Counted from the first letter of the stretch, positions 25,827-36,258 are shown. The stretch is DNA of 64,000 nucleotides from Variovorax sp. CF313 (GCF_000282635.1 NZ_AKIW01000053.1:1-64000); one strand, 5' to 3'. The notes: generated from the letters alone by a model not told the origin. A program made the numbers and translations.

Positions 25827-25849
25827 CTCCCTCCCCTCCCGGGAAGGAG
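25827..25849. repeat. Short palindromic repeat (CTCC-type) before mog
   Basis: CTCCCTCCC (25827-25835) pairs with GGGAAGGAG (25841-25849) with one C-A mismatch, at the same place as in the copy at 11192. The AAGGAG of its right arm is positioned as the Shine-Dalgarno sequence of mog. Confidence 0.55.
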
Positions 25850-25856
25850 CAACACC

Positions 25857-26441
25857 ATGAGCGCACCGGACTCTGTTCGCATCGGCATCGTCTCGATCAG
25901 CGACCGCGCCTCCAGCGGCACCTACGAAGACAAGGGCCTGCCTGCGCTGAAGGAGTGGCTCGGCCGGGCACTGAAGAACCCCATCGAATTCGAGCCCCGA
26001 CTGATCCCCGACGAGGCCGACCGCATCAGCGCGACGCTGATCGAACTGGTCGACGCCGGCTGCTCGCTGGTGCTGACCACCGGCGGCACCGGCCCCGCCC
26101 TGCGCGACGTGACCCCAGAGGCCACGCTGGCCGTGGCCCACAAGGAAATGCCCGGCTTCGGCGAACAGATGCGCCAGATCAGCCTGCGCTTTGTGCCGAC
26201 GGCGATCCTGTCGCGGCAGGTGGCGGTGATCCGTGGCAAGAGCCTGATCATCAACCTGCCGGGGCAGCCGAAGTCGATTGCGGAGACGCTCGAAGGGCTC
26301 AAGGACACAGAAGGCGTGCAGGTCGTACCCGGCATCTTTGCAGCGGTGCCTTATTGCATCGACCTGATCGGCGGGCCGTACCTCGAGACGGACGATTCGG
26401 TCTGCAAGGCGTTCAGGCCGAAATCCGCCATCAGGCGCTGA
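25857..26441 (+). CDS. mog: Molybdopterin adenylyltransferase
   Basis: A 194-residue MogA-type enzyme that adenylates molybdopterin before molybdenum insertion. Motifs: ISDRASSGTYEDKG, LVLTTGGTGPALRDVTPEAT and INLPGQPKSI. AAGGAG lies eight bases before the ATG. The cofactor it makes is needed by NasA, though the genes are 15 kb apart. Its last codons overlap the end of the opposite-strand czcA by 11 bases. Confidence 0.93.
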   Translation: MSAPDSVRIGIVSISDRASSGTYEDKGLPALKEWLGRALKNPIEFEPRLIPDEADRISATLIELVDAGCSLVLTTGGTGPALRDVTPEATLAVAHKEMPGFGEQMRQISLRFVPTAILSRQVAVIRGKSLIINLPGQPKSIAETLEGLKDTEGVQVVPGIFAAVPYCIDLIGGPYLETDDSVCKAFRPKSAIRR

Positions 26442-29400
26442 GGCGCCAGGCCTCGCGCTCGCCTTCCTCCTCCCGCCGATGCGCGATGCGGTAGAGCAGC
26501 GGCAGCACCAGCAGCGTCAGCGCGGTCGACGAAAGAATACCGCCGATCACCACCGTCGCCAGCGGCCGCTGCACCTCGGCACCGGTACCGGTGGCGATGG
26601 CCATCGGCACGAAACCCAGCGAAGCGACCAGCGCCGTCATCAGCACCGGCCGCAGCCGCGTGAGCGCGCCTTCGCGGATCGCGGCGTCCAGCGGCAGGCC
26701 GCCTTCGCGCAGGTTGCGGATGAACGAGATCATCACCAGCCCGTTGAGCACCGCCACGCCCGACAGCGCGATGAAGCCCACCGCCGCCGAGATCGACAGC
26801 GGAATGCCGCGCATCCACAGTGCCACGATGCCGCCCGTGAGCGCGAAGGGGATGCCTGTGAACACCAGCAGGCCGTCCTTGAGGTTGCCGAACATCGCGA
26901 ACAGCAGCGTGAACACCAGCAGCAGCGACACCGGCACCACCACCTGCAGCCGTTCGGTGGCCGAGGCGAGGTTCTCGTACTGGCCGCCCCACACGGTCCA
27001 GTAGCCGGCGGGGATCTTCACCTTGCCCATCGCCTCCTCGGCCTCGGCCACGAAGGAGCCGAGGTCGCGGCCGCGCACGTTGGCGCTGACCACGATTCGG
27101 CGCTTGCCGTCCTCTCGGCTCACCTGGTTGGGGCCGGGCGCGATGTCCAGCGTTGCCACCTCGCCCAGCGGGATGAAGCTGGTGCGCAGGCCCTCGGCGC
27201 CCGCGCCCTTGGGCAGCGCCACGGGCAGGCGCTTGATGGCTTCCAGGTCGGTGCGAAGTTCCTCGGGCAGTCGCACGATGATGTCGAAGCGCCGGTCGCC
27301 GTCGAACAGCGTGCCCGCCTCGCGCCCGCCGACCGCCGCCGAGATCGCGTCCTGCACGTCGCCCACGTTGAGGCCGTAACGCGCGGTCTTGTTGCGGTCG
27401 ATGTTCACCGTGAGCATCGGCAGGCCGGTGGTCTGCTCGACCTTCACCTCGGCCGCGCCGGCGATCTTGCCCAGCACGCCCGATACCTCGGCCGCGGTCT
27501 TGTTCAGCACGTCCATGTCGTCGCCGAAGATCTTCACGGCCACGTCGCTGCGCACGCCTGAGATCAGTTCGTTGAAGCGCAGCTGGATCGGCTGCGAAAA
27601 CTCGTAGTTGTTGCCCGGCAGCTTTTCCACCTCTTCCTGCACGGCGGCCAGCAGCTCTTCCCGCGTGCGCTTCGGCTTGGGCCACTCGCTCTCGGGCTTG
27701 AGCATGATGTAGCCGTCGGAGATGTTCGGTGGCATCGGGTCCGATGCAATCTCGGCCGTGCCCGTGCGCGCGAACACGCGCTCGATCTCCGGAAACCTCG
27801 CCTTCAGCGTGCGTTCGAGCTGCTTCTGCATCTCGACCGACTGCGTGAGGCTCGTGCCCGGGATGCGAAGCGCCTGGATCGCGAAATCTCCCTCGCTCAG
27901 GCTCGGCACGAACTCCGTGCCCAGGCGCGTCGCCAGCAGACCCGACAGCACCACCGCCACCGCGGCCAGGGTAATGACCAGCGGCTTGGCCGACATGACG
28001 CGCGCGAGCAGCGGCTCGTAGCCGCGCTTGGCCCACACCATCAGGCGGTTCTCCTTCTCGCTGACCTTGCTGCCAATGAACAGCGCCACGGCCGCGGGGA
28101 TGAAGGTGATCGACAGGATCATCGCGCCCAGCAGGGCAATCACCACGGTGAAAGCCATCGGGTGGAACAGCTTGCCCTCGACGCCCGTGAGCGCAAAGAT
28201 CGGCAGGTACACGATCATGATGATCAGCTGGCCGAACAGCAGCGGGCGCCTCGCCTCCTGCGAGGCCGCGAACACTTCGTGGAAGCGCTCGCTGCGCGTC
28301 AGCGGCCGCCCCTTGTGTGACTGCGCATGGGCCAGCCTTCGCACGCAGTTCTCCACGATCACCACCGCGCCGTCGATGATGATGCCGAAGTCCAGCGCGC
28401 CCAGGCTCATGAGGTTGGCGCTGACCTTCTGGTTCACCATGCCGGTGAAGGTGAAGAGCATCGACAGCGGAATCACCAGCGCAGTGATCAGCGCCGCACG
28501 GATGTTGCCGAGGAACAGGAACAGGATGGCGATGACCAGCACCGCGCCCTCGAACAGGTTCTTCTTCACCGTAGTGATGGCCTTGTCGACCAGCACCGTG
28601 CGGTCGTACACCGTCACGACCTTCACGCCAGCGGGCAGCGTGCGGTTGATCTCCCGCATCTTCTTGTCGACAGCCTGCGACACGGTGCGGCTGTTCTCGC
28701 CGATCAGCATGAACACGGTTCCGAGCACCACTTCGCGGCCGTTGTCGGTGGCCGCGCCGGTGCGCAGTTCCTTGCCGATGCCGACCTCGGCCACGTCCTG
28801 CACGCGCAGCGGAATGCCGCCTGCGTTGCCGAGGATCACGTTGCCGATGTCTTCCACCGACTTCACCTGCCCCGGCGCGCGAATGAGGTACTGCTCGCCG
28901 CGCTTCTCGATGTAGCCCGCGCCCACGTTGGCGTTGTTGCGCTCCAGCGCGGTGACCAAGTCGGTCATCGTGAGGCCGTGGGCCAGCAGCTTGGCGGGGT
29001 CGGGCGCGATCTGGAACTCCTTGGCGTAACCGCCGATGGAGTTGATCTCGGTCACGCCCGCCACGTTGCGCAACTGCGGCTTGATGATCCAGTCCTGGAT
29101 CTCGCGCAGGTCGGTGGGCGAGTACGGCTTGCCGTCGGCCTTCTTCGCCCCCTCCAGCGCCTCGACGGTCCAGAGGTAGATCTCGCCGAGGCCGGTCGAG
29201 ATCGGCCCGACCACCGGCGAAATGCCGCTCGGCATGCTTTCCCGCGCAGACTGGATGCGCTCGTTGACGAGCTGCCGCGCGAAGTAGATGTCGATGCCGT
29301 CCTTGAAGATCACCGTGACCTGCGACAGGCCGTAGCGCGACAGCGAACGGGTCTGCTGCAAGCCCGGCAGCCCGGCCATCACCGTCTCGATCGGGTAGGT

Positions 29401-29595
29401 CACGCGCTGCTCGGCCTCAAGCGGCGAATAGCCGGGTGCGGCAGTGTTGATCTGCACCTGCACGTTGGTGATGTCGGGTACCGCGTCGATGGGCAGCTTC
29501 TGGTAGCTGAAGATGCCGAGTGCGGCCATGCCGAGCACGGCGAGCAGGATCAGCCAGCGCTGTTCGATGGAAAAGCGAATGATGCGTTCGAACAT
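26431..29595 (-). CDS. czcA: CzcA-type heavy-metal efflux RND transporter
   Basis: A 1054-residue inner-membrane proton/metal antiporter of the HME-RND family with 12 helices and two large periplasmic loops. The TM4 proton-relay motif DFGIIIDGAVVIVEN, with essential acidic residues, is present. It forms a tripartite pump with CzcB and CzcC, exporting Co, Zn, Cd or Ni; exact specificity cannot be read from sequence. Last gene of the czcCBA run, 10 bases after czcB. Confidence 0.93.
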   Translation of the reverse strand: MFERIIRFSIEQRWLILLAVLGMAALGIFSYQKLPIDAVPDITNVQVQINTAAPGYSPLEAEQRVTYPIETVMAGLPGLQQTRSLSRYGLSQVTVIFKDGIDIYFARQLVNERIQSARESMPSGISPVVGPISTGLGEIYLWTVEALEGAKKADGKPYSPTDLREIQDWIIKPQLRNVAGVTEINSIGGYAKEFQIAPDPAKLLAHGLTMTDLVTALERNNANVGAGYIEKRGEQYLIRAPGQVKSVEDIGNVILGNAGGIPLRVQDVAEVGIGKELRTGAATDNGREVVLGTVFMLIGENSRTVSQAVDKKMREINRTLPAGVKVVTVYDRTVLVDKAITTVKKNLFEGAVLVIAILFLFLGNIRAALITALVIPLSMLFTFTGMVNQKVSANLMSLGALDFGIIIDGAVVIVENCVRRLAHAQSHKGRPLTRSERFHEVFAASQEARRPLLFGQLIIMIVYLPIFALTGVEGKLFHPMAFTVVIALLGAMILSITFIPAAVALFIGSKVSEKENRLMVWAKRGYEPLLARVMSAKPLVITLAAVAVVLSGLLATRLGTEFVPSLSEGDFAIQALRIPGTSLTQSVEMQKQLERTLKARFPEIERVFARTGTAEIASDPMPPNISDGYIMLKPESEWPKPKRTREELLAAVQEEVEKLPGNNYEFSQPIQLRFNELISGVRSDVAVKIFGDDMDVLNKTAAEVSGVLGKIAGAAEVKVEQTTGLPMLTVNIDRNKTARYGLNVGDVQDAISAAVGGREAGTLFDGDRRFDIIVRLPEELRTDLEAIKRLPVALPKGAGAEGLRTSFIPLGEVATLDIAPGPNQVSREDGKRRIVVSANVRGRDLGSFVAEAEEAMGKVKIPAGYWTVWGGQYENLASATERLQVVVPVSLLLVFTLLFAMFGNLKDGLLVFTGIPFALTGGIVALWMRGIPLSISAAVGFIALSGVAVLNGLVMISFIRNLREGGLPLDAAIREGALTRLRPVLMTALVASLGFVPMAIATGTGAEVQRPLATVVIGGILSSTALTLLVLPLLYRIAHRREEEGEREAWRLSA

Positions 29596-29605
29596 GCAGG
29601 CGTCC

Positions 29606-30970
29606 TCAGTGGGTGTGCGTGGCCGAGCTCTTGCCCTGCTGCGACTTCACGACGAAGCTGCCGCTGGCGGCATGGGCCGCGCCGGGCTCCAGTCCGCTCA
29701 CGATCTCGATACGCTTGCCGTCGCTGCGCCCGGTCTGCACATGCTGCGGCACGAAGCCGCCGGGCACCCTGAGGAACACAGTCGGCTTGTCCTCCACCGT
29801 CTGCACCGCCTCGGCCGAGACGGTCACGGGCGCATCCATCTCGGAGGCCACGAGCTCGACGTTCACGAACAGGCCCGGGCGCCAGATGCGCTGCGGGTTG
29901 GTGAGCGTGACGCGCGCGGTGGCGGTGCGCGTCTGCGCGCCGATCAGCGAGCCCACGTACGACACCGTGCCACTGGCCGTCTGGTCGAACGAGGTCGAGC
30001 GGATGGTCACACGCTCGCCGATGCGCACCAGGTTCAGGTTGTTGGCGGCCACGCTGATCTCGGCCCACACGGTCGACAGGTCGGAGATGGTGAAAACGTT
30101 GACGGCTTCTCCCACCGACTCGCCGAGCGAGATGTGCTTCTCGACCACCATGCCGTCGAAGGGCGCGCGCAGCTCGTATCGGCCCAGCGCCGACGAGCCG
30201 GGCGTGGCGCCGAGCGCCAGCAGCTTCTGGTTGGCGTTGGCCACTGCGATCTGCGCCTCCTGCATCGCCTGCTGGGCTTGCAGGTAGTCCTGCTGCGCGG
30301 AGATCTTTTCTTCCCACAGCTTCTTCTCGCGCTCGTAGGTGGTGCGGGCCAGCTGCAGCCGGCGCTGCGCCGACTGCAATTCGCTGCGCTGCTCCGAAAG
30401 ACCCGGGCTCGACAGCACCGCGAGCACCTGGCCACGCTTCACTTCCTGCCCCAGGTTGGCCGGCACGCTGTCGACCACGCCCGCCACGCGCGGCACCACG
30501 TGGGCCGTGCGGTCCTGGTTGAACTTGATCTCGCCGGGCAGCTGCAGCGACGTCTTGATGCGCGCGGGGCCGGCGCTCTCGATGCTCACGTCGGCCGCCT
30601 TGATCTGCTCGTCCGTGAAGGCGATCTTCTCTTCGTCTTCCTTGTGGCCGGCAGGCTCGTGGCTGGCTTCCCGCTTGCCCTCTTCGTGGTGCTCCTTGTC
30701 GATATGGCCCGAGGCTTCGCCATGGCTGTGATCGTGGTCCTTGCCCTGCGCCCCGGCTTCCTTGTGGCCTTCTTGGCCTTCTTCTTCGTGATGCTCGCCG
30801 TCGCCGTGCCCCGTGGCCTCCGAATGGCCTGCCGCTTCGGGCTTGGCGGGTGCGGGGCGCAGAATCATCGCGCCTGCGCCAAGGCCCAGCACCACGACGA
30901 CCGCGATGGCGATCCACTGCTTCCTGCCCCCGCTTTTTTCAGCGAAAGGTTTGCGTTCTTCGGTGTTCAT
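29606..30970 (-). CDS. czcB: CzcB-type periplasmic adaptor with histidine-rich N-terminus
   Basis: A 454-residue membrane-fusion protein. One N-terminal helix (QWIAIAVVVVLGLGAGAMI) is followed by a His/Glu-rich stretch (about residues 50-115, with GHGDGEHHEEE, DHDHSHGEASGH and HHEEG), a probable Zn2+/metal buffer as in CzcB. Then come beta-barrel, lipoyl and alpha-helical hairpin segments (VPRVAGVVDSVPANLGQEVKRGQ), and it ends in a His tail (THTH). ATG at 30970. Confidence 0.92.
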   Translation of the reverse strand: MNTEERKPFAEKSGGRKQWIAIAVVVVLGLGAGAMILRPAPAKPEAAGHSEATGHGDGEHHEEEGQEGHKEAGAQGKDHDHSHGEASGHIDKEHHEEGKREASHEPAGHKEDEEKIAFTDEQIKAADVSIESAGPARIKTSLQLPGEIKFNQDRTAHVVPRVAGVVDSVPANLGQEVKRGQVLAVLSSPGLSEQRSELQSAQRRLQLARTTYEREKKLWEEKISAQQDYLQAQQAMQEAQIAVANANQKLLALGATPGSSALGRYELRAPFDGMVVEKHISLGESVGEAVNVFTISDLSTVWAEISVAANNLNLVRIGERVTIRSTSFDQTASGTVSYVGSLIGAQTRTATARVTLTNPQRIWRPGLFVNVELVASEMDAPVTVSAEAVQTVEDKPTVFLRVPGGFVPQHVQTGRSDGKRIEIVSGLEPGAAHAASGSFVVKSQQGKSSATHTH

Positions 30971-30992
30971 GATCTTTGGAATTCCTTGCTTG

Positions 30993-32330
30993 TCAGCGCG
31001 CAATGGGCGCCGTCGCGGGAGAGAAGTCGCTGGCATCGTTGCCGAGCAGCCGGTCGAGGTCGCCGGCCGCGCGGTGCGCGTCGGCCAGTGCGAGCAGGTA
31101 CTGCGCACGCACCTGGAACAGCGTGCGCTGCGCATCGAGCGCTTCAAGAAAGCTGAACTTGCCGAGCTCGAAGCCCTTGGTCGCGGCCTTGTAGGCGGCT
31201 TCGGCGCCAGGCAGCGCATCGCGTTGCAGCGTCTGCGCGGTGGCGCGCGCGGAGCGCAGCCGCTCCGAAGCCTGCATAACGTCTGCGCCCAGCTGCAACT
31301 CGGCGGCGGCGAGGTCGTCGCGGGCCTTCTCTTCGCGGCTCAGGGCCTCGGCGACGTTGCCGCGGTTGGTGTCGAAGATCGGCAACGGAACCGACAGGCC
31401 CACGACCACCTGGTTGCGGCGGCTGCCACCGGTCTCGCCCTCGGAGGACGGCACGCGCTTGGCACCGAGCGACACAGTCAGGTCGGGAATGCGCCTGGCC
31501 CGCTCCAGTTCGGACAGCGCCTTGCGCCGCTCGACTTCGAGCCGCGCCTGCCGCACCGCGGGCGCGGCACCCAGGCGGCTTTCCACCTCTTGCGCCGGCA
31601 CCATCGCCGGCAGTTGGTCGACCGCGCCTTCCACCTGCGTGAAGCGCGGGCTCGGGTTGCCCCACAGCGCGGCCAGCTGCCGGCGCGCCGAGCGCAGCGC
31701 GCCCTCCGCCTGCTGCAGCTCGACGCGGATGCCGGCCTCGGCCACGCGCGCCCTGGTTTCTTCCAGCGGCGAGACCTTGCCAGCTGCCACGCGGTTGGCC
31801 GCTGCGCGGGTGGCCGTCTGCGCGAGTCCGGCGGAATCCTGCGCGAGCCGCAGGCGCTCCTGCGAGGTCAGCACGTCGAAGAAGGCGGTGACCGTCGCCG
31901 CGCGGATCTCCGCGCGGCGGCCGGCCAGCGCAGAGACGGCCTGGTCTCTCGCGCGCTCGGCCGCCGTCACGCGGGCGGCGCGCTTGCCGCCCAGTTCGAG
32001 CGGCTGGCTCAGCTGCAGCGTGGTGGTGCGGTTGTCGCGGCGCAGGTCTTCCACCTGCGCATCGAGCGTGGGGTTGGGCCAGGCGCCGGCCTGGACGATG
32101 GCGGCCTCGGTGGCGTCCTGCTCGCGGGATGCCGCGGACAGGCCGGGGTTGGCCTGCAACGCCATCGCGACGGCGTTGCCCAGCGTCAGCGGGCCTGAGG
32201 GCTCCAGCGTGCGGGCCGCCGCGCCGGATGGCTGTGAATACGGGGAGCCGGCAGCGGTCGGTGTGACCTGTGAAAAAGCCGGGGGCGCCGCCATGGCCAA
32301 CGCGGCCAGCGGCACGAAGAGCGTGCGCAT
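30993..32330 (-). CDS. czcC: CzcC-type outer-membrane factor (TolC family)
   Basis: A 445-residue TolC-family protein with a cleavable signal (AALAMAAPPAFSQ) and two internally related coiled-coil repeats (LGNAVAMALQANPGLSAASRE; LEVERRKALSELERARRIPDL). First pump gene of the operon, downstream of czcI and 22 bases before czcB. Confidence 0.92.
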   Translation of the reverse strand: MRTLFVPLAALAMAAPPAFSQVTPTAAGSPYSQPSGAAARTLEPSGPLTLGNAVAMALQANPGLSAASREQDATEAAIVQAGAWPNPTLDAQVEDLRRDNRTTTLQLSQPLELGGKRAARVTAAERARDQAVSALAGRRAEIRAATVTAFFDVLTSQERLRLAQDSAGLAQTATRAAANRVAAGKVSPLEETRARVAEAGIRVELQQAEGALRSARRQLAALWGNPSPRFTQVEGAVDQLPAMVPAQEVESRLGAAPAVRQARLEVERRKALSELERARRIPDLTVSLGAKRVPSSEGETGGSRRNQVVVGLSVPLPIFDTNRGNVAEALSREEKARDDLAAAELQLGADVMQASERLRSARATAQTLQRDALPGAEAAYKAATKGFELGKFSFLEALDAQRTLFQVRAQYLLALADAHRAAGDLDRLLGNDASDFSPATAPIAR

Positions 32331-32424
32331 CGAATTCTCCTGGGTTGCGAAACAACGGACAGACGAATTCGGCGAGAGCTCAGCTGATGGTGGAAATCAG
32401 AAAAGGGGGTGTTCTCTCGCCGAA

Positions 32425-32799
32425 TCAAAGGGCGAGAGACCAGTCGGGACGGACTGGAACGTCGGAGATGTGCGAGGCGAAGCGCTCGGCGGACGTCGCG
32501 CGCAGGGCCGGGGCCACGCGCGCCACGGCCTTCGCCGGCTCCGCCGAAGCTTCTGCATGCTGCACGCTGCCGGAATGGCAGACCGCGCAGTCGCCGACCA
32601 CGGCATTCGGCTGGGTGCTGGAGTTCTTCTGCGCGCCCTCCCCGCTGTGGCTGCGGTCGGTGCCGCGGGTTTCGCTTTCGTGATGGCCCCAGTGCTCGGG
32701 CTGCGTGTCGCGCTCATGCTGGCAGTACGCCGATGCCGACGCCCAGCTGAACTGGAACGGCAACAGGACGAGCAGGAAGATGAGAAACCAGCGGCGCAT
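32425..32799 (-). CDS. czcI: CzcI-like metal-resistance protein
   Basis: A 124-residue secreted protein: signal peptide MRRWFLIFLLVLLPFQFSWA, then a short mature part with His and Cys residues (AYCQHE, EHWGHHE, DCAVCHSGSVQHAE) likely to bind metal. It sits between the regulator czcR and czcCBA, as czcI does in Cupriavidus. The upstream in-frame extension crosses the promoter and is rejected. Confidence 0.8.
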   Translation of the reverse strand: MRRWFLIFLLVLLPFQFSWASASAYCQHERDTQPEHWGHHESETRGTDRSHSGEGAQKNSSTQPNAVVGDCAVCHSGSVQHAEASAEPAKAVARVAPALRATSAERFASHISDVPVRPDWSLAL

Positions 32800-32906
32800 G
32801 GGAGCAAAAAGTATATCGGCGGCGCGCGGCAGGCTCGGGCAAAGGCCTTGCGGCCCGCGGGCCCGGCGCAATGTATGACACCGGGTGAAGGCTTCGTCCG
32901 TCAATA

Positions 32907-32926
32907 GGATTACCAAATCGTAATCC
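32907..32926. promoter_or_regulatory. CzcR-type operator between czcI and czcR
   Basis: GGATTAC-CAAATC-GTAATCC is a perfect inverted repeat with seven-base arms and a six-base spacer. It ends 32 bases before the czcR start and about 107 bases before the divergent czcI start. Dyads of this size are typical of OmpR-type heavy-metal response regulators, so it is the best candidate CzcR site and could serve both directions. Confidence 0.7.
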
Positions 32927-32958
32927 CCGTATCAAAAGCGCTTCGATACCATGCGTGA

Positions 32959-33636
32959 ATGCGGATCCTTGTCATAGAAGACGAACCCAAACTGGGCGAC
33001 TACCTGAAAAAGGGGCTCGAGGAGAACGGCTACGTCGTGGATATCGCTCGCGACGGCATCGAGGGGAGGTACCTCGCCACCGAGGGCGACTACGCCCTCG
33101 TCCTGCTCGACGTGATGCTGCCCGGCATCGACGGCTTTGCCGTGCTGCAGGCCATCCGCCGCACGAAGAACGTGCCCGTGCTGGTGCTGACGGCGCGCGA
33201 CAAGGTCGAGGACCGCGTGCAGGGGCTGCAGCAGGGCGCGGACGACTACCTCGTCAAGCCCTTCTCCTTCTCCGAACTGCTGGCGCGCGTGCAGGCGCTG
33301 CTGCGCCGCGGCAAGCAGCAGGAATCCACCGTGCTGCGGCTGGCCGACCTGGAGGTCGATCTCGTCAGCCGCAAGTGCATGCGCAACCGCACGCGGCTCG
33401 ACCTCACGGCCAAGGAGTTCACGCTGCTGCTGGTGCTGCTGCGCCGGCGCGGCCAGATCCTGTCGCGCACCACGCTCGCCGAGCAGGTGTGGGACATGAA
33501 CTTCGACAGCGACACCAACGTGGTGGAAGTGGCCATTCGGCGCCTGCGCAGCAAGCTCGACGATCCGTTCGAGGTGAAGCTGCTGCACACCGTGCGCGGC
33601 ATGGGCTACGTCCTCGAAGACCGCTCCTGGTCTTGA
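32959..33636 (+). CDS. czcR: Heavy-metal response regulator, OmpR type
   Basis: A 225-residue response regulator. The receiver domain has the acidic pocket ED, phospho-acceptor Asp51 (VLLDVMLPG) and Lys in YLVKPF; the C-terminal winged helix ends with [11 protein letters not shown]. Highest resemblance is to CzcR/CopR/CusR. Its stop overlaps the sensor kinase start (TTGA). Confidence 0.93.
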   Translation: MRILVIEDEPKLGDYLKKGLEENGYVVDIARDGIEGRYLATEGDYALVLLDVMLPGIDGFAVLQAIRRTKNVPVLVLTARDKVEDRVQGLQQGADDYLVKPFSFSELLARVQALLRRGKQQESTVLRLADLEVDLVSRKCMRNRTRLDLTAKEFTLLLVLLRRRGQILSRTTLAEQVWDMNFDSDTNVVEVAIRRLRSKLDDPFEVKLLHTVRGMGYVLEDRSWS

Positions 33637-34961
33637 CCGCCCGGCCGCACTCACTCCAGAGCCGGTTGTCGCTCTGGTTCGCCGCGCAGACCCTGTTCGG
33701 GCTCAGCGTGATCTGCTTCGCCATCTACCTCGTCACGGCCTGGAGCTTCGGGCAGAAACAGGAAGAGGAGCTCAACCAGAAGGCAGTGCTGGTGGAGCAC
33801 CTGCTCAAGGAGGCCGACAAAGGCGGCGACCTCGTCTTCCTGCGGCACAAGCTCGACGACTTCTTCTCGATGCAGGACGACGTGAGCCTGTCGATCTCGC
33901 ATGCGGGCAAGCAGCTTTTCCAGTCCAGTCCCACAGCCGGCAGCCGCTGGATGCGGCGCAACCTCTTGGTGCCCTGGCAGCAGAGTGGCCTGACGACGCA
34001 GTTGCAGGTTCAGCTCGGCGTGAACACGGCGCAGGAAGACCGCCTGCTGGAGCGACTCGGATGGACACTGCTGGGCGCCGTCGTGCTGGGCACGGCGCTG
34101 GTCTCGCTCACGGGCATGTGGCTGGTGCGGCGCGGCCTGCGCCCGCTCAAGGCGCTGGCCGAGCGCACCGCTGCAATGGCGCCCGACAAGGCCAACTGCC
34201 CCATCGATGCGATGGACTTCGCCGAAGAGCTGCGCCCCTGGATCACCCAGTTCAACGCGCTGCTGCTGCGGGTGCAGCGCGCCTATGTGCAGCTCGAATC
34301 CTTCAATGCCGACGTGGCGCACGAGTTGCGCACGCCGCTGGCCAACCTGATCGGCGCCACCGAACTCGCGCTCACGCGTCCGCGCGGCAACGAGGAGCTG
34401 CAGGCCGTGCTCGCGTCCAACCTCGAAGAGATCGGGCGGCTCGCGGGCATCGTCACCGACATGCTGTTTCTCTCGCAGGCCGAACGCGGCATGCCGGTGC
34501 GCACACGGGCGGCGGCCAGCCTGGCGGCGCAGGCGGGCGACGTGATCGACTTCTACGACGCCATGCTGGAAGAAGCCGGCCTGCGCGCCGAGGTGAAGGG
34601 CCACGCCATGGCCGACGTGGACGCCGCGCTGGTCCGGCGCGCCCTCTTCAACCTGCTGGGCAATGCCATCCGTTTCGCGGCGCCTGCCTCGATGATCCGC
34701 ATCGAGATCGGGAGCGAGAAGAACCACAGCGAGGTCACCTTGGCGGTGGTCAATCGGGGCGAGCCGATCGACCCCGCCGCGTTGCCTCGCCTGTTCGAGC
34801 GCTTCTATCGCGCGGCACCGGCCCGCGACGGCTCGCCTCGGCACCACGGCCTGGGCCTGTCCATCGTGGAAGCCATCGCGCGCATGCACGGCGGGCGCGT
34901 GTTCGCGGCGAGCCAGGGCGGCGAGACGCGCATCGGCTTCACAGTGCGCCGCGACGGCTGA
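33633..34961 (+). CDS. czcS: Heavy-metal sensor histidine kinase
   Basis: A 442-residue membrane sensor kinase starting at a TTG that overlaps the czcR stop. Two helices flank a short periplasmic region (about residues 35-140), followed by HAMP, the H-box [17 protein letters not shown]-box ([12 protein letters not shown]) and the G-box [18 protein letters not shown]. Family of CzcS/CusS. It should phosphorylate CzcR when metals rise in the periplasm. Confidence 0.92.
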   Translation: MTARPHSLQSRLSLWFAAQTLFGLSVICFAIYLVTAWSFGQKQEEELNQKAVLVEHLLKEADKGGDLVFLRHKLDDFFSMQDDVSLSISHAGKQLFQSSPTAGSRWMRRNLLVPWQQSGLTTQLQVQLGVNTAQEDRLLERLGWTLLGAVVLGTALVSLTGMWLVRRGLRPLKALAERTAAMAPDKANCPIDAMDFAEELRPWITQFNALLLRVQRAYVQLESFNADVAHELRTPLANLIGATELALTRPRGNEELQAVLASNLEEIGRLAGIVTDMLFLSQAERGMPVRTRAAASLAAQAGDVIDFYDAMLEEAGLRAEVKGHAMADVDAALVRRALFNLLGNAIRFAAPASMIRIEIGSEKNHSEVTLAVVNRGEPIDPAALPRLFERFYRAAPARDGSPRHHGLGLSIVEAIARMHGGRVFAASQGGETRIGFTVRRDG

Positions 34962-34968
34962 ACCGCCG

Positions 34969-36222
34969 TCAGGACTTGGCGTGAGCGCCGTCCGACGCGA
35001 CTGCTGCCTTGCGGCCGATGAACAGGTTGATCAGCGGCCCCGTCATTGCCGTGGTCACGAGCGCCATCACCAGCAGCATCGTGAACAGCTCGGGGCCGAT
35101 CAGCCCGGCATCGAGGCCGATCTTCATCACGATGAGTTCCATCAGACCGCGCGCATTCATCAGCGAGCCCGTGGCGAGGCTGTCGCGCCAGCCGTAGCCC
35201 GCCATGCGTGCGCCGGCCGCGCCGCCTGCGATCTTGCCCACGGTGGCCACGCCCACGATCAGCAGCATTGCGCCAAGGCTCGCGCCCGAGAAGGCATTGG
35301 CCGTGGTGCCCAGTCCCGCCAGCGCGAAGAACAGCGGCATCAGCACGACGATGGAAATCGGCTCGATGCGCTCGGTGAGCGACTTCAGCAGCCGGTCGTC
35401 GCGCGGCAGGCAGGCGCCGAACAGGAAGGCACCGAACACCGCATGCAGGTGCAGCCACTCGGTGACCAGCGCCGTCGCCAGCAGGCCGATCATCAGCGCC
35501 GCCATCACCGTGGTCGAGGGCTCGCCCTCGGGCGCCTTGGCGCGCAGCAGCCGCGCGAAGGCTGGCTTGAGCCCGAAGAACAGCGCCAGCAGCACCACCG
35601 CCATGCCCAGCGTGGTCTTGAGCAGGCCCCGGTAGCCCTCGCCCGCGCCGACCAGCGCGACCACGACGGCCAACAGGATCCAGGCGAACACGTCGACCAC
35701 GGCCGCGGCACCCAGCGACAGTTGGCCGAAGGGCGTGCGCGTCATGCCGCGGTCTTTCAGGATGCGCGCCATCACGGGAAAGGCGGTGATCGACAGCGCC
35801 GCCGCGATGAACAGCGCGAACGGCCAGAACGCGACCCCGGCCGGCGCGAGCGCCGGATGCAGCGCCGGCGCGATCGCCAGGCCCAGCGCCATCGGCACGG
35901 CCACGCTCAGCACGCCCACGTAGCCCGCCGAGCGAAGCTGCTCACGCACGCCCTGCGACGCCCGCAGCTCCAGGCCGACCACGAACATGAACAGCACCAG
36001 CCCCAGCGTCGACAGCGACGAAAGCCCCTGCAGCGACTCCTTGGAGAACAGCTGCGCATGCAGCGAGGGAAACAGCGCCCCCATCACGACCGGCCCGAGC
36101 ATCAGCCCCGCCGCCATCTCGCCGACGACGCCCGGCTGGCCCACGTGGCGAAGAATCCATCCGCACAGGCGCGCGGTGATCAGGATGACGATGAGTTGCA
36201 GCAGGAGCGAAGTGACAGACAT
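34969..36222 (-). CDS. Cation:proton antiporter, CPA2 family
   Basis: A 417-residue integral membrane protein with about 12 helices and CPA2 hallmarks (GQPGVVGEMAAGLMLGP, SITAFPVMARILKDRG, and an acidic residue in AAAVVDVFAWILL). Lacks the cytoplasmic TrkA domains of KefC. Ion specificity (K+ or Na+) unknown. It is convergent with czcS, with a seven-base gap. Confidence 0.88.
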   Translation of the reverse strand: MSVTSLLLQLIVILITARLCGWILRHVGQPGVVGEMAAGLMLGPVVMGALFPSLHAQLFSKESLQGLSSLSTLGLVLFMFVVGLELRASQGVREQLRSAGYVGVLSVAVPMALGLAIAPALHPALAPAGVAFWPFALFIAAALSITAFPVMARILKDRGMTRTPFGQLSLGAAAVVDVFAWILLAVVVALVGAGEGYRGLLKTTLGMAVVLLALFFGLKPAFARLLRAKAPEGEPSTTVMAALMIGLLATALVTEWLHLHAVFGAFLFGACLPRDDRLLKSLTERIEPISIVVLMPLFFALAGLGTTANAFSGASLGAMLLIVGVATVGKIAGGAAGARMAGYGWRDSLATGSLMNARGLMELIVMKIGLDAGLIGPELFTMLLVMALVTTAMTGPLINLFIGRKAAVASDGAHAKS

Positions 36223-36258
36223 CGGGAGACGGGAGTACGGAAGGCAATGCGGCGGATG

